Source of the DNA: Corynebacterium sp. ACRQK | GTDB taxonomy: Bacteria > Actinomycetota > Actinomycetes > Mycobacteriales > Mycobacteriaceae | NCBI RefSeq assembly: GCF_022345965.1 | Contig: NZ_JAKRMU010000001.1 | Location: 124,001 to 188,000 of the forward strand | Reading direction: 5' to 3' | DNA: 64,000 nucleotides | In this document: in pieces, positions 52,506 through 63,704 of the stretch | How positions within the stretch are numbered: the stretch's first letter is position 1 | Layout of the letters: every line of letters begins with the position of its first letter | Translations under genes and position numbers: made by a program | Notes under the pieces: generated by a model | What the model was told of the DNA's origin: nothing | The model's input: the letters and a program-made list of their open reading frames with translations, nothing else | The model's database searches: none

Positions 52506-55169
52506 CTATCCACGCAGTGCGCTCTTGACGGCCTCGATGCCGGCGGGGATGCCGGCGGCGTCCGAACCAGAGCCCTGCGCCATGGCCGGCTTACCGCCAC
52601 CGCGACCAGAAACCTTCTCCCCGAAGGCCTTGACGAGATCGCCGGCCTTAATGCCCTTGTCCACAGCTGCGTCGTTTGCAGCGGCGACGAAAGGTACCTT
52701 TTCGCCGTCTACGGAAGCAAAGACCACGACGGCGGGCTCGGAGCCCAGGCGGTTCTTAGCATCCATGGCGAGGGTGCGCAGGTCACCGGCGGCCACGCCT
52801 TCGGGCAGCCGCTCGGCCAGAACCTTGACCTCGCCGATAGTTTCGGCCTTCTCCACCAGCTGGCCGACTTGCCCCTGCAACTGCTGGGCGCGCAGCTGCT
52901 GGATCTGCTTCTCGGCGGCCTTCAGCTTGGCGGTGAGCGCGTCGATGCGCTCGGGCAACTCCTCGCTAGGGGTCTTCAGGCTGGTGGCCAGGCCAGCCAC
53001 CACAGACTTCTCAGAACTGAGGAAGCGGAAAGAATCCATGCCGGTGTAGGCCTCGATGCGGCGCACGCCGGAGCCGACGGAGGACTCGCCGAGTACAGAG
53101 ATCGGGCCAACCTGGGAGGAGTGCTCAACGTGGAGGCCGCCGCACAGCTCCATGGAGAACGGTCCGCCGATCTCCACGACTCGCACCTCGGAACCGTAGT
53201 TCTCGCCGAACAGAGCCATAGCTCCCATCGCCTTGGCCTCCTCCAGGGAGGTTTCGATGGTGTTCACCTGGTAGTCGCTATCCACGGCGCCGTTGGCGAT
53301 TTCCTCGATCTGGGACAGCTGGTGTTCGGTCAGTTGCTCGCCGTAGTTGAAGTCGAAGCGCAGGTAACCCGGCTTGTTCATGGAGCCCGCCTGAACTGCT
53401 GTGGGGCCCAGCACCTCGCGCAGGGCTGCGTGGATCAGGTGCGTACCGGAGTGCGCCTGACGGGCCTGATGGCGCCATGCCTTGTCAACCGTGGCCTGCA
53501 CCTTCTGGCCCACGGCCAGCTCGCCGCCGCTGACGGTCACGTGGTGCACCCAGACCTTCTTGCCAACCTTCTGCACGTCCTCCACTCGGGCGGCACCCGA
53601 AGTAGAGGTCATCTCGCCACGGTCGGCCATCTGGCCACCGGCCTCGGCGTAGAACGGGGTGCGGTCCAGAATCACCTGGGCGGCTGCGCCGTCTGGAGCG
53701 GTCTCCACGAGCGCGCCGTCACGGATAATGCCCAGCACGGAAGCCTCGTCGGCCAGGTTCTCGTAGCCGGTGAACACAGTCGGGTGATTGTCCACGAACG
53801 GGCGGTAGATCGTCTGATCCACGTGGCCTAGCTTCTTGGCATTGTTGTCGGCCTTGGCGCGGGCCTTCTGCTCCGCCATCAGATCGTGGAAGCCGTCGAT
53901 GTCCACCTTCAGGCCGGCCTCCGCGGCCATCTCCTGGGTGAGGTCGATCGGGAAGCCATGGGTGTCGTGCAGGGAGAAAGCAACGTCGCCCGGGACGGTA
54001 TCCTCGCCGCGCTCCTTGGCGCCGTGTGCCCAGTGGTCGAACATCTGGGAACCAGATTCCAGGGTCTTCAGGAAGGACTTCTCCTCTGCCAGAGCTACGG
54101 CGCGAATGCGCTCGTAGTTCTCGGCGATCTCCGGGTAGGAAGGTGTCATGGTCTCCCGCACGGTGTCCATGAACTTCTCCAGGGTCTCCCCCGTCGCACC
54201 CAGCAGGCGGGCGGAGCGAATGATGCGGCGCAGCAGGCGGCGCAGGATGTAGCCGCGGCCCTCGTTGCCCGGGGTCACGCCGTCCAGCATCAGCATCAGA
54301 CCGGTGCGGGAGTGGTCGGCGATCACGCGGAAGCGCACGTCGTTGGCCTGGTCGGCTCCGTACTTGGCGCCGGTGACCTCCTGGGCCACGTCGATCACAG
54401 GGCGCAGCAGGTCAGTCTCGTACACGTTGTCCACGCCCTGCAGGATGCAGGCGACACGCTCGATGCCCAGGCCGGTATCGATGTTCTTCTTCGGCAGCTT
54501 GCCGACGATCTCGAAGTTGCCCTTGCCCAGACCCTCGCCGCGCTCGTTCTCCATGAAAACGAGGTTCCAGATCTCGATGTAGCGGGTGTCATCGACGATC
54601 GGGCCGCCCTCCTGGCCGTGCTCCGGGCCGCGGTCGTAGTAGATCTCCGAGCAGGGACCACACGGGCCGGGAATACCCATGGACCAGTAGTTATCCTCCA
54701 TGCCGAGGCGTTGGATCTTGTGCTCGGGCACGCCGATCTTCTTGTTCCAGATCTCCGCCGCTTCGTCGTCGTCGGTAAAAACGGTAACCCACAGGCGCTC
54801 CGGGTCCAGGCCCAGTCCGCCTTCTTCCACCGGATCGGTCAGCAGCGTCCAGGCGTGCGTGATCGCACCTTCCTTGAAGTAAGCGCCGAAGGAGAAGTTT
54901 CCCGCCATCTGAAAGAAAGTGTTGTGGCGGGTGGTGATGCCGACCTCGTCGATGTCCAGGGTGCGCACGCACTTCTGGATGGAGGTCGCCGTGCCGTTTT
55001 CAAACGGTGGGTTCTGCTGGCCCAAGAAGTAGGGCTTGAACGGAACCATGCCGGCGTTCACGAACAGAAGGTTCGGGTCGTCCAGGATCAGCGATGCGCT
55101 GGGTACCTCGGTGTGCCCGGCCTTGGTGAAGTGCTCGATGAAGCGCTGGCGGATCTCATGCGTTTGCAC
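52506..55169 (-). CDS. alaS: Alanyl-tRNA synthetase
   Basis: Class II synthetase. 887 residues: catalytic core ([28 protein letters not shown]), editing domain with zinc ligands HSGTHLIH and [10 protein letters not shown], and a C-terminal Ala-rich dimerisation domain with a coiled-coil ([20 protein letters not shown]). The start is GTG, with ACGAGG upstream. Lies between rarA and ruvX. Confidence 0.97.
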   Translation of the reverse strand: MQTHEIRQRFIEHFTKAGHTEVPSASLILDDPNLLFVNAGMVPFKPYFLGQQNPPFENGTATSIQKCVRTLDIDEVGITTRHNTFFQMAGNFSFGAYFKEGAITHAWTLLTDPVEEGGLGLDPERLWVTVFTDDDEAAEIWNKKIGVPEHKIQRLGMEDNYWSMGIPGPCGPCSEIYYDRGPEHGQEGGPIVDDTRYIEIWNLVFMENERGEGLGKGNFEIVGKLPKKNIDTGLGIERVACILQGVDNVYETDLLRPVIDVAQEVTGAKYGADQANDVRFRVIADHSRTGLMLMLDGVTPGNEGRGYILRRLLRRIIRSARLLGATGETLEKFMDTVRETMTPSYPEIAENYERIRAVALAEEKSFLKTLESGSQMFDHWAHGAKERGEDTVPGDVAFSLHDTHGFPIDLTQEMAAEAGLKVDIDGFHDLMAEQKARAKADNNAKKLGHVDQTIYRPFVDNHPTVFTGYENLADEASVLGIIRDGALVETAPDGAAAQVILDRTPFYAEAGGQMADRGEMTSTSGAARVEDVQKVGKKVWVHHVTVSGGELAVGQKVQATVDKAWRHQARQAHSGTHLIHAALREVLGPTAVQAGSMNKPGYLRFDFNYGEQLTEHQLSQIEEIANGAVDSDYQVNTIETSLEEAKAMGAMALFGENYGSEVRVVEIGGPFSMELCGGLHVEHSSQVGPISVLGESSVGSGVRRIEAYTGMDSFRFLSSEKSVVAGLATSLKTPSEELPERIDALTAKLKAAEKQIQQLRAQQLQGQVGQLVEKAETIGEVKVLAERLPEGVAAGDLRTLAMDAKNRLGSEPAVVVFASVDGEKVPFVAAANDAAVDKGIKAGDLVKAFGEKVSGRGGGKPAMAQGSGSDAAGIPAGIEAVKSALRG

Positions 55170-55222
55170 GGTGGCTTTACCTCGTAGAGTTCTATGTCGA
55201 CTGTAAATGGAATGCGTACATT

Positions 55223-56617
55223 CTACCCCCGGGTCAGGAAGGAGCGAACGATAGCCCTAAGGCTACTCAAGCGTGCGGCGATGGTCTTTTCGTGCCCGTG
55301 GGTTGTCGGCTGGTAGTACACCGCGTCCTTCAGATCGTCCGGCAGGTACTGCTGCGGCACCACACCCTTGGGGTCGTCATGCGGATAGACGTACCCCACC
55401 GCGTTGCCCAGCGCCTTCGCCCCCTGGTAGTGGCCGTCGCGCAGATGAGCCGGAACGGCCCCGCCCTTGCCTGCCTGCACGTCCCCGATGGCAGAGTTGA
55501 TGGCTGCGATCACCCCGTTGGACTTCGGCGCGGTCGCCAGGTGGATCGTGGCCTGCGCCAGGTTGAGCCGTGCCTCCGGCATGCCGATGAAGCTCACCGC
55601 GTGATATGCCGCCACCGCCACCTGCAGCGCCTGCGGGTCGGCCATGCCGATGTCCTCGCTGGCATGGATAACCAGTCTGCGGGCGATGAAGCGCGGATCC
55701 TCGCCACCTTCCAGCATGCGGGCTAGGTAGTGCAGCGCGGCGTCCGGATCCGAACCACGGATGGACTTAATGAAGGCACTGGTGATGTCGTAGTGCTGGT
55801 CGCCGTCGCGGTCGTATCTCACCACTGCCTTGTTGAGGGACTTTTTTACTTGTGACGCCACCAGCTCCGCCACGCCGTCCTCCCCATCCGGCTCGACTCC
55901 CTCGGCCGCGGCCTCCAGGTACGTCAAACTACGGCGGGCATCCCCGGCCGCCATGGCGACGAGCTGATCCATTGCCTCTGAGGTCACTCGCAGTCGGCCG
56001 GCGTATCCGCGCTCGTCGTCGAGGGCGCGTTGCAGTACGGTGCGAATGTCGGCGTCACTAAGGGAAGAGAGCTGGACAAGCAACGACCGCGACAACAGCG
56101 GCGACACCACAGAGAATGAAGGATTCTCGGTGGTGGCGGCGACCAATAGAACGGTGCGGTTCTCGACAGCGGAGAGCAGCGCGTCCTGCTGGGTTTTGGA
56201 GAATCGATGCACCTCGTCGATGAACAGCACGGTGTGCTCGCCCATGACCAGGCGCTTGCGGGCCTGCTCGATGATCGCGCGAACTTCCTTCACGCCGGAG
56301 TTCAGGGCGCTCAAGGCCTCGAAGCGGCGGCCAGAAGCCTGGGAAATGAGGCTGGCGATAGTGGTCTTTCCGGTGCCGGGCGGGCCATAGAGGATGACGG
56401 AGGTATCGCCCTGGCCCTCGATTAGTCGGCGAAGCGGCGAACCTGGGCCGAGAACCTTGTCCTGCCCTACCACCTCGTCGAGGCTGCGGGGGCGCATGCG
56501 AACCGCCAGTGGGGCGTGGGAGCCGGGGTGAAAATAGGCCTCGGCGGCGTGCGCTTCAGTTCCGTGTGTGGCTCCGGCGCCACTGCCCTGCTGACTTTGG
56601 GAAAACAGATCGTCCAT
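55223..56617 (-). CDS. rarA: Replication-associated recombination protein RarA (MgsA)
   Basis: AAA+ ATPase acting at stalled replication forks. 464 residues. Walker [12 protein letters not shown], Walker [19 protein letters not shown], sensor ATTENPSF and the C-terminal MgsA oligomerisation domain ([23 protein letters not shown]) are clear. I chose the ATG at 56617 (MDDLFSQ), the usual N-terminus; a GTG at 56647 would add ten residues and overlap the preceding gene. Confidence 0.93.
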   Translation of the reverse strand: MDDLFSQSQQGSGAGATHGTEAHAAEAYFHPGSHAPLAVRMRPRSLDEVVGQDKVLGPGSPLRRLIEGQGDTSVILYGPPGTGKTTIASLISQASGRRFEALSALNSGVKEVRAIIEQARKRLVMGEHTVLFIDEVHRFSKTQQDALLSAVENRTVLLVAATTENPSFSVVSPLLSRSLLVQLSSLSDADIRTVLQRALDDERGYAGRLRVTSEAMDQLVAMAAGDARRSLTYLEAAAEGVEPDGEDGVAELVASQVKKSLNKAVVRYDRDGDQHYDITSAFIKSIRGSDPDAALHYLARMLEGGEDPRFIARRLVIHASEDIGMADPQALQVAVAAYHAVSFIGMPEARLNLAQATIHLATAPKSNGVIAAINSAIGDVQAGKGGAVPAHLRDGHYQGAKALGNAVGYVYPHDDPKGVVPQQYLPDDLKDAVYYQPTTHGHEKTIAARLSSLRAIVRSFLTRG

Positions 56618-56636
56618 CGACTTGAGGTTGCAGGGG

Positions 56637-57923
56637 CTATTCGTCACGCTCGTTCGGGAAGGCTCCCAGCTGCGACAGCACCTTCAACAGCACTCGAGCG
56701 AAGCCACCGATGGCTGTGAAATCCTGGGAATTGCGACGACGGGAGTAACGCTCGATGGCTTCTACTGTCGTGGCCAAGTCCTCGAGCTGTTCCTCTGACA
56801 TGTGGCGGATCGAGCGGGAAACTTCCTGGTTGTCAGACTCTTCGCCGAAGACGAACGAAGAGTGCTTGGCAACCGAAAGCCGACCGTAGTACATCATGAT
56901 CAACGACAGGAAGGCCCAACCGATGAGGGCGGACATGACCCAGTCGTGGAAGACCTCGTCGTCGGAGATGGCCGGCCAGATCTGCTGCGCCTCCGCACGC
57001 CAGGCGGCGAGGAATTCCGTGGTTTCCGGTTCGTCCAAAGCCGGGGTGGAATTATCCTGCGGGAATCCCGCAACTACGCAAGCGACGTCGAAAGCGGCGT
57101 CGCGGAAACCCGCCCACTCGTAGTCCAGCAGCACGACGTTATCGGTAAGCATTACGTTGTCGGGCGCCAGGTCAAAGGGGGTGAAGACTAGAAACTCGGA
57201 CTTGCTCTGACGCTCGGCGGCCTTAGAGGCATAGCGCTGCACCACTGGGTCGATGGTCAGCCCGTTGGAAATCATAAGGTCCACGCCCGACTGGATGAGC
57301 TCGCCGACGTTGATGTCGGACTCTTCAATCGCCTCGGGGCTGATGTGGTGTCGCTGGCACTGGCGGCTCATCAGGGTGGAGTACGACTGCGCGCCGCCAA
57401 ATGTAGCTGCGTGCATCTTGCCCAGCGAACGGCCGAGCTTGCGCAGAGCCCCGATGCGGGATTTGGCATCCTGCAGGGTCAACACGTCGGTAAAACTGGT
57501 GCCATCGCCCGCATCCGACAGGATCAGCAGTCGCTGGTCGATGTCATAACCCAGCAGTACCGGGCCAGGACGCACCGTCTCCGCCAGGGTGTTGGTGTAC
57601 TGATAGGCCACAACTTCGCGGAGCATGCCCAGGGCATCCGGGCCGAACTCCCCTGCGTCGCTGGAACCCTCGTTTGAGCCATTGCCGGACCCGCCGTTGC
57701 CATCAGCGTTCGCGGCGGCCACGTCCCCTTCGCTTTCCGGCGGCAGCTGCTTGATAACCACCGTGCGTTCCTGCAGGAAGGGGTCAGCGGAAATCCGGCA
57801 GCGGAGTACCGTCGAGGAGCCACTCCCACCCAGATCCTGCGGATCGCTGAGCTCGGGTGAACCTCCGAAGCGGGTCGCCAAAACCTGGGTTGCCGCCTCG
57901 ACAGTGGACTCGACTGATTGCAC
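56637..57923 (-). CDS. Aminoglycoside-phosphotransferase-like kinase of unknown substrate
   Basis: 428 residues with the protein-kinase-like APH fold: ATP Lys in VVIKQLP (about 58), Glu in LREVVAYQY (about 103), Asp251 and Asn256 in PFDLAPDN, and metal Asp267 in LLDYEWAGF. The His of the usual HxDxxxxN motif is Pro here. Residues about 73-93 are a Gly/Ser/Asn-rich insert. Sits between aspS (11 bases) and rarA. The substrate is unknown; the context gives no reason to call it a resistance gene. The GTG at 57923 was chosen because the frame further upstream runs into aspS. Confidence 0.78.
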   Translation of the reverse strand: MQSVESTVEAATQVLATRFGGSPELSDPQDLGGSGSSTVLRCRISADPFLQERTVVIKQLPPESEGDVAAANADGNGGSGNGSNEGSSDAGEFGPDALGMLREVVAYQYTNTLAETVRPGPVLLGYDIDQRLLILSDAGDGTSFTDVLTLQDAKSRIGALRKLGRSLGKMHAATFGGAQSYSTLMSRQCQRHHISPEAIEESDINVGELIQSGVDLMISNGLTIDPVVQRYASKAAERQSKSEFLVFTPFDLAPDNVMLTDNVVLLDYEWAGFRDAAFDVACVVAGFPQDNSTPALDEPETTEFLAAWRAEAQQIWPAISDDEVFHDWVMSALIGWAFLSLIMMYYGRLSVAKHSSFVFGEESDNQEVSRSIRHMSEEQLEDLATTVEAIERYSRRRNSQDFTAIGGFARVLLKVLSQLGAFPNERDE

Positions 57924-57933
57924 TACTATTCGC

Positions 57934-59736
57934 CTACTTTTCCTTCTGGCCCTTGGGGCCCTTCTTCGGCTTGAAATCGATACCGGATTCCTTACGCTGC
58001 TCCGCGGAGATCTCGCCAGGGGCATCGGTCAGCGGATCCACGCCGCCACCGGACTTCGGGAAAGCGATTACGTCGCGGATGGAATCGCAGCCGCCCAGCA
58101 GGGAGACGATGCGATCCCAACCGAAAGCGATGCCGCCGTGCGGCGGGGCGCCGAAAGCGAACGCATCCAGCAGGAAGCCGAACTTCTCGCGGGCCTCCTC
58201 CTCGGTGATTCCCATGACCTTGAACACGCGCTCCTGCACGCCTGGCTGGTGGATACGAATGGAACCGCCACCGATCTCATTGCCGTTACACACAATGTCG
58301 TAGGCGTAGGCCAGTGCCTCGCCCGGGTTCTCGTCGAAGTTATCCAGGTATTCCGGCTTCGGGGAGGTAAAAGCGTGGTGTACAGCGGTCCAGGCGGAGT
58401 GACCCAAAGCCACGTCGCCAGATGCCGTGGCGTCCACAGCTGGTTCGAACAGCGGGGCGTCTACAACCCAGGTGAAGGCCCAGTCGCCTTCCTTGATGAG
58501 GCCCAGCTTGTTAGCGATCTCGCCGCGGGCGGCACCCAGCAGGGCGCGGGACGGCTTGGTCTCGCCTGCGGCAAAGAAGATGCAGTCGCCCGGCTTGGCA
58601 CCGACATGCTCCGCAATGCCCGCACGCTCTTCGTCGGTGATGTTCTTGGCCACCGGGCCGGACAGCTCGCCGTCCTCGCCCACCAGAATGTAGGCCAGGC
58701 CCTTCGCGCCGCGCTGCTTAGCCCACTCCTGCCAGGCATCCAGCTGGCGGCGGGGCTGGTCGGCTCCGCCATCCATGACCACGGCGCCGACGTACTCGTT
58801 TTGGAACACGCGGAAGGTGGTGTTCTTGAAGAAGTCAGTGCACTCGGTGATCTGGATGTCGAAGCGCAGATCCGGCTTGTCGGAGCCGTAGTACTTCATC
58901 GCATCGGCATAGGTCATGCGCGGGATCGGGGTGGAGATCTCGTAGCCGATCTCCTTCCAAATGGCCACCAGGATCTCCTCTGCCAGGGAAATCACGTCTT
59001 CCTGGTCCACGAAGGACATCTCGACGTCCAGCTGGGTGAATTCTGGCTGGCGGTCGGCGCGGAAGTCCTCGTCGCGGTAGCAGCGGGCGATCTGGTAGTA
59101 GCGCTCCATGCCAGCCACCATCAGCAGCTGCTTAAACAGCTGCGGGGACTGTGGCAGGGCGTAGAACGTCCCCGGGCGCAGGCGTGCGGGTACCAGGAAG
59201 TCGCGGGCGCCCTCCGGGGTGGAGCGGGTCAGCGTCGGGGTTTCGATCTCCGTGAAGTCGTGCTCGGCCAGAACCCCGCGGGCAGCCTGGTTCACCCGGG
59301 AGCGCAGGCGCAGCGCATCGCCCTGGGTCTTGCGGCGCAGATCCAGGTAGCGGTACTTCAGGCGGGTCTCCTCGCCTACCTCGCCAGAGGAAGATGGATC
59401 GTCAATCTGGAACGGCAGCGCCGCCGCCTCGTTCAGAACCTCCAGAGCGGACACGTTGACCTCGATGCCACCGGAAGCCAAGTTCGGGTTCTCCGAACCT
59501 TCCGGACGTGCCTCGACCACGCCGGTTACCTTCAGGCAGTACTCGCTGCGCAGGTCGTGCGCGCGCTCGGCCACCTCGGACTCACGGAAGACGACTTGTG
59601 CCACGCCGCTGCGGTCGCGCAGGTCGATGAAAATGACGCCACCGTGGTCACGTCGACGACCAACCCAGCCGGTCAGGGTCACTTCATCACCGATATTTTC
59701 TGGGCGCAGTTCGCCCGCCAGGTGTGTGCGCAGCAC
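57934..59736 (-). CDS. aspS: Aspartyl-tRNA synthetase
   Basis: Class II synthetase, 600 residues. N-terminal OB-fold ([27 protein letters not shown]), motif 2 region [24 protein letters not shown] insertion domain, and motif 3 [17 protein letters not shown]. The start is GTG at 59736 with AGGA upstream. It diverges from the ypfJ-like gene across 100 bases that should hold both promoters; I could not define them. The short Lys-rich C-terminus ([12 protein letters not shown]) is an extra. Confidence 0.97.
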   Translation of the reverse strand: MLRTHLAGELRPENIGDEVTLTGWVGRRRDHGGVIFIDLRDRSGVAQVVFRESEVAERAHDLRSEYCLKVTGVVEARPEGSENPNLASGGIEVNVSALEVLNEAAALPFQIDDPSSSGEVGEETRLKYRYLDLRRKTQGDALRLRSRVNQAARGVLAEHDFTEIETPTLTRSTPEGARDFLVPARLRPGTFYALPQSPQLFKQLLMVAGMERYYQIARCYRDEDFRADRQPEFTQLDVEMSFVDQEDVISLAEEILVAIWKEIGYEISTPIPRMTYADAMKYYGSDKPDLRFDIQITECTDFFKNTTFRVFQNEYVGAVVMDGGADQPRRQLDAWQEWAKQRGAKGLAYILVGEDGELSGPVAKNITDEERAGIAEHVGAKPGDCIFFAAGETKPSRALLGAARGEIANKLGLIKEGDWAFTWVVDAPLFEPAVDATASGDVALGHSAWTAVHHAFTSPKPEYLDNFDENPGEALAYAYDIVCNGNEIGGGSIRIHQPGVQERVFKVMGITEEEAREKFGFLLDAFAFGAPPHGGIAFGWDRIVSLLGGCDSIRDVIAFPKSGGGVDPLTDAPGEISAEQRKESGIDFKPKKGPKGQKEK

Positions 59737-59836
59737 GTTCCTATAGTCCTTCCTCGATCTTTAGCCTTTTCGGCCTTACAGCTTACCTTGTCCGCAATGG
59801 GGTGTATACGTCGCCTGGCTATGGCACGATTCACTT

Positions 59837-60799
59837 GTGACTTTTAACAACAATCTGAACAATTACTCCGACCGTGGCAGCCGCGGCGGCACGGGCTCTG
59901 GCGGCGGCGGATTCGGCTTCGGCGGTGGCGGGGGTGGCAACCGTGGCGGAGGTGGCGGCCTGATTACCGCCCTACTCTTCAGCCGCATCGGCCGGCGCTT
60001 CGGCCTGCCCGGCATCATCATTGCCGCCATCGCGTTGTTCATCTTCAACGGTGGATTGGGAATGCTGGGCGGAAACAACGGCGCCGATCAGCGTGCGGGC
60101 GTCAATAGCAGTCAGGGCGGCGAGGGCTTCGAGCACTGCCAGACTGCCGAGGACGCCAACACCAACGACGATTGCCGCGTGTTGGCCACGGCGAAATCTG
60201 TCGACCAGTTCTGGAACTCGGCGCTGCCCGATGAGGCCGGGAAGAAGTACCGGGAACCGGGCTTGGTGCTCGCCGAAGGACAGACCAGCACCCGCTGCGG
60301 CTCTGCGAACCTCGCGAGCACCGGCCCGTTCTACTGCCCCGGCGACGAGACGGTCTACATGTCCGTCCCATTCTTCGACGAACTGAAGCAGATGGGCGGA
60401 TCTAACGGTCCGTTCGCCCAGATGTACGTCACCGCTCACGAGTTCGGCCACCATGTACAACACCTGGAGGGCAACCTGGGGCTTAGCGACTACGACAACC
60501 CGGGTGAGGATTCGAACGCGGTGAAGATGGAGGTCCAGGCCGACTGCTACGCCGGCGTGTGGGCCCAGAACGCTGACAAGGGTGAGGACGCTCTGTTGGA
60601 GCCCCTCACCCAGGAACAGGTCGAGCAGGCTATTGCGACTGCTCGTTCTATTGGCGATGACGCCATCCAGTCCAGCTCCGGACAGGAAGTGGATCCCGAC
60701 AAGTGGACCCACGGGTCTTCCGAAATGCGCGTGGACTGGTTTATGCGCGGCTACCAGGGCGGCACCATGAAGTCCTGCCACCAGGACTTCCAGCGCTAA
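59837..60799 (+). CDS. ypfJ: YpfJ-type neutral zinc metallopeptidase, membrane-anchored
   Basis: 320 residues: a Gly-rich, Asn-rich N-terminus (about 10-41), one hydrophobic segment (about 57-78) and an external domain with the zinc motif HEFGHH (201-206). The likely third ligand is Glu232 in KMEVQADCYAGVW, and four Cys (101, 113, 154, 167) could form disulfides. The family is widespread but substrates are unknown. The start is GTG. It is convergent with the nuclease gene, 43 bases apart. Confidence 0.88.
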   Translation: MTFNNNLNNYSDRGSRGGTGSGGGGFGFGGGGGGNRGGGGGLITALLFSRIGRRFGLPGIIIAAIALFIFNGGLGMLGGNNGADQRAGVNSSQGGEGFEHCQTAEDANTNDDCRVLATAKSVDQFWNSALPDEAGKKYREPGLVLAEGQTSTRCGSANLASTGPFYCPGDETVYMSVPFFDELKQMGGSNGPFAQMYVTAHEFGHHVQHLEGNLGLSDYDNPGEDSNAVKMEVQADCYAGVWAQNADKGEDALLEPLTQEQVEQAIATARSIGDDAIQSSSGQEVDPDKWTHGSSEMRVDWFMRGYQGGTMKSCHQDFQR

Positions 60800-60842
60800 G
60801 CTCCGCGCACGTAGCCCCGCGGCGCCCCCGCCTACAGCGCTC

Positions 60843-63620
60843 TTAACGCTGCGGCGGCAGGTAAGGGCGCAGCCAGTTCGGCACCGCGCTGGCCGGGATC
60901 AGGTGGTTCACCCAACCCCACAGGCCCGCACCAGCGGCACCCAGGCCGATGATTCCCAGGATGATCGTGGTGATAATGCCCGCCTTGGCGGAGCCGCTGA
61001 GCTCCGTCTTGGAACCACCCAGAGACCCGGTGGAACCAGTGGAACCCGAGGAGCCGCCCGGCTTGTCCGGGTTGGTCGAGTCGTCCGGGTCCGGCCCCGG
61101 CTGCGGATCTGCGCCCGGGGCGTTGAAGCCCACCTTGATCGGGTCGTGGTCCGAGGCACGGAACACGTTCGGCTCGTAGAAGTCCACCACGTTGTAGTTG
61201 CGGCGGGAGTACTCAAAAGCAACCGACTCGTCGGCGTTGATGTCCCAGACATCTGCGCCGGTGGCCATCTCGGTGGCCTTCTCGTTGGCCAGGACGTGGT
61301 CCAGGGAGCCCACTCGGCCACCGAATTGGTAGGAATGGCCGGCGTCGAACCTGGTCTCGAGGTTGGTGTAGCCGGCCTCCTCGATGATGCGGATGGCATC
61401 TTCCTTCGCGTAGGCATTGAAATCGCCCAGGATGAACTGGGGCTTGTCCTTGAAGTCCGCGTCCTCGCTCAGCCACTTAACGAGTTCGCGGGACATCTCC
61501 GCGCGCAGCTGGGCGTTGTTGCCCTGGCCGTCGCCCGTATCCGCGTCGCCACGAGCCACGCTGCCCTTGGACTTGTAGTGGTTCACAACGGCTACGAAAG
61601 CCTGCTCGTCCTTCGCACCCTTGTTCTTGAACTGCTGTGCCAGCGGCTGGCGGGCGATGCCATCGAAAGCCTCTGCGTCCAAAATCTTGGACTCCCCGAC
61701 CGGCTCTACCTTCTCCGGCTGGTAGATGAACGCGGTGCGGATGACATCCTCGTTCTTCGCGACAGGCGCCGGGCTCTTCACGTACTCCCACTTGCCACCG
61801 GCCGCGTTGAGCTCGTCAACCAGGTGCTTCAGCGCCGCATCGCGGTCCTTGCCGAACTTGGCGGAGTTCTGGATCTCCTCCAGCCCCAGCACCGAAACAT
61901 CCAGGGTGTTGATCGCCTTGACGATCTTGGCTTGCTGATCCTTGAACGCCTGCTCGGAGTAGGCACCGCGAACGGTGCACCTGTTAGCAGAGATCGGGTT
62001 ACCCTCGCGATCCTTGTAGGCACCGCAGCCGGACTCATCTTGTCCCAGATCCGTGAAGTAGTTCAGAACGTTAAAGCTGGCGATGGAGTGGCTACCGCCG
62101 ACCTCCTCGGGACCATTCTCCTCGGACGGGCGGGAATCCTCCCAGTGGATCGGCATATCGGCCTGTGCGGTATCGCCCGTGATTTGAGAAGTCGGCTGCA
62201 GAGACCACTTCTCAAAGCCGTAAGACAGCACCGTCGGCTGGGTGAAGCTCACCTGGTCGCCAGTGCGCAGGGACTTAATGCCCTCGGCGGTCTTCAAGTA
62301 AGTCTGTGGGGTGTTCTGGGCATCCTTGTTACGGAAGTAATTGAGGGTCGCTCCGTCGTCCAGGGTGACGATCTTCTTGGCATTGCCAGCCTCGTAAGCC
62401 TGCGCCTCTGCTCCCGGTGCCACCATTGAGGTCGCCTGGTACAGCGGCTCATTGCCTTCCACCAAGTCAACTGAACCGTACTGGTTCAGCTCGTAATTGT
62501 TGGTGACGGTGTAGGTAGCGGAAGGCTGGAACATCATGTGCTCGTTGGCCTCGCGGGTCTCCTCGTCCAAAGGAACGGGATCCTTGATCGGCTCCGGCTT
62601 CTCGCCGCAATCCTCCGAAGGGTTGGTGGACTCGGTGTACTGGGCAGATCCGATCTGGGTGGACTCGTAGTGCTCCCCCACCGTGCCGGTGACAACAACG
62701 CACTTGCTGAGGTCGGCCGGAGTGCCACCCTTGCCGGTGTACACAAACACCGCCTGGGATGCCTCGCCGGCCTTGCGCAGCTGTGCCGTGCCGCCCTCCT
62801 GGATCACGAAGCCATCCAGGCCGCCGGAGGGGTAACTTGCGGTGACCCATCCGGCAGTTTTGACCTGCTTATCCACCAGCGGGGACTGGTTCCCCGTCCC
62901 CTGAATGTCGGAGATCTTGTGCTCCTCAGCGTCCCCTGGCTGTTCCGGATTGGCAGGCTCCCCGGGATTCTCTGGCTGCTCTGGGTCTTCCGCGTCCGGA
63001 TCCAGCGCGTCGCCACCGCTGTAACGCGGCTTGGGATCGCCGACGGTGAAGTCGGCACTGTTATCGTCCGTATCGTTGCCATCTTCACTACGGGCGGCTG
63101 CCTTGGCACTAGAAAGAGACACGGTGCCAGCGGTCTCGTTCACCTGTGCATTGCCATAACCTACGAGGTCGACCGCGGGGCTTCCAGCGGCCCACTTCTC
63201 GGAGGATTTAGACAATACGACGGTACCGGCCGAACCGCCCATGGCCAGGTCGCCACCGGTGGCGTCAGCAACAAAGTCTTGGGTACCGCCGTTACCCGCC
63301 GCGCCCTTGATCAGATAGAACGACTTCGGCTGGATGGTGCCCGACAGAGCGATCGGCTTACCGTTGTTCCCGCCCTTGGCGGAGAGGTACTGGACGGTCC
63401 AGCCATCGAGGCTGATCGGCTTATCGGTGGGGTTGAACAGCTCAACGTAATCGTTCTTCAACGTGGCGCCCTTGTTTCCGCCGCCGCCATAGACGGCGCT
63501 GATGACGACGTTATCGCCGGCCGGAGTGGCCAGGGCAGTCGGGACGGTGAGGACATTAGCGCCCAGGGCCAGCGCACTGAAGATGGCCACAGAAGTGATG
63601 GTCTTGAAACGAGCTTTCAT
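60843..63620 (-). CDS. Exported, membrane-anchored extracellular nuclease (ExeM/NucH type)
   Basis: 925 residues: signal peptide (cleavage near ALA-TPAG, residue 31), lamin-tail domain (about 33-150), Asp/Glu/Pro-rich linker (about 205-235), OB-fold region like YhcR, then an endonuclease/exonuclease/phosphatase domain (about 510-830). Catalytic residues are visible: NVLNYF, GLEEIQ, GDFNAY and SDHDP. A Gly/Ser/Pro linker, a hydrophobic helix (about 875-895) and a short tail NHLIPASAVPNWLRPYLPPQR follow. No LPXTG. Probably degrades extracellular DNA. Strong AGGAT precedes the ATG. Confidence 0.88.
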   Translation of the reverse strand: MKARFKTITSVAIFSALALGANVLTVPTALATPAGDNVVISAVYGGGGNKGATLKNDYVELFNPTDKPISLDGWTVQYLSAKGGNNGKPIALSGTIQPKSFYLIKGAAGNGGTQDFVADATGGDLAMGGSAGTVVLSKSSEKWAAGSPAVDLVGYGNAQVNETAGTVSLSSAKAAARSEDGNDTDDNSADFTVGDPKPRYSGGDALDPDAEDPEQPENPGEPANPEQPGDAEEHKISDIQGTGNQSPLVDKQVKTAGWVTASYPSGGLDGFVIQEGGTAQLRKAGEASQAVFVYTGKGGTPADLSKCVVVTGTVGEHYESTQIGSAQYTESTNPSEDCGEKPEPIKDPVPLDEETREANEHMMFQPSATYTVTNNYELNQYGSVDLVEGNEPLYQATSMVAPGAEAQAYEAGNAKKIVTLDDGATLNYFRNKDAQNTPQTYLKTAEGIKSLRTGDQVSFTQPTVLSYGFEKWSLQPTSQITGDTAQADMPIHWEDSRPSEENGPEEVGGSHSIASFNVLNYFTDLGQDESGCGAYKDREGNPISANRCTVRGAYSEQAFKDQQAKIVKAINTLDVSVLGLEEIQNSAKFGKDRDAALKHLVDELNAAGGKWEYVKSPAPVAKNEDVIRTAFIYQPEKVEPVGESKILDAEAFDGIARQPLAQQFKNKGAKDEQAFVAVVNHYKSKGSVARGDADTGDGQGNNAQLRAEMSRELVKWLSEDADFKDKPQFILGDFNAYAKEDAIRIIEEAGYTNLETRFDAGHSYQFGGRVGSLDHVLANEKATEMATGADVWDINADESVAFEYSRRNYNVVDFYEPNVFRASDHDPIKVGFNAPGADPQPGPDPDDSTNPDKPGGSSGSTGSTGSLGGSKTELSGSAKAGIITTIILGIIGLGAAGAGLWGWVNHLIPASAVPNWLRPYLPPQR

Positions 63621-63649
63621 GGATCTAGATCCTGCTTTCTGGTGAAGAT

Positions 63650-63674
63650 AGCTCCCGCTGGTGAGGCGGGAGCT
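63650..63674 (-). terminator. Stem-loop between the partial surface-protein gene and the nuclease gene
   Basis: Perfect 9-bp stem AGCTCCCGC / GCGGGAGCT with a 7-base loop, starting 30 bases after the stop of the upstream gene. On the minus strand the tail is TATCTTC, weakly T-rich. It suggests the two minus-strand genes are separate units, leaving only about 30 bases before the nuclease start, so read-through or a promoter inside this region is possible. Confidence 0.6.
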
Positions 63675-63704
63675 AGAGGTGATTGGGGTGCTGATTAAGT
63701 TGGC

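Noticed and set aside
56637..57923. Calling the APH-fold kinase an aminoglycoside resistance gene
   Set aside because: It lies in a housekeeping neighbourhood, has an altered catalytic loop, and the fold is shared by many metabolite kinases.
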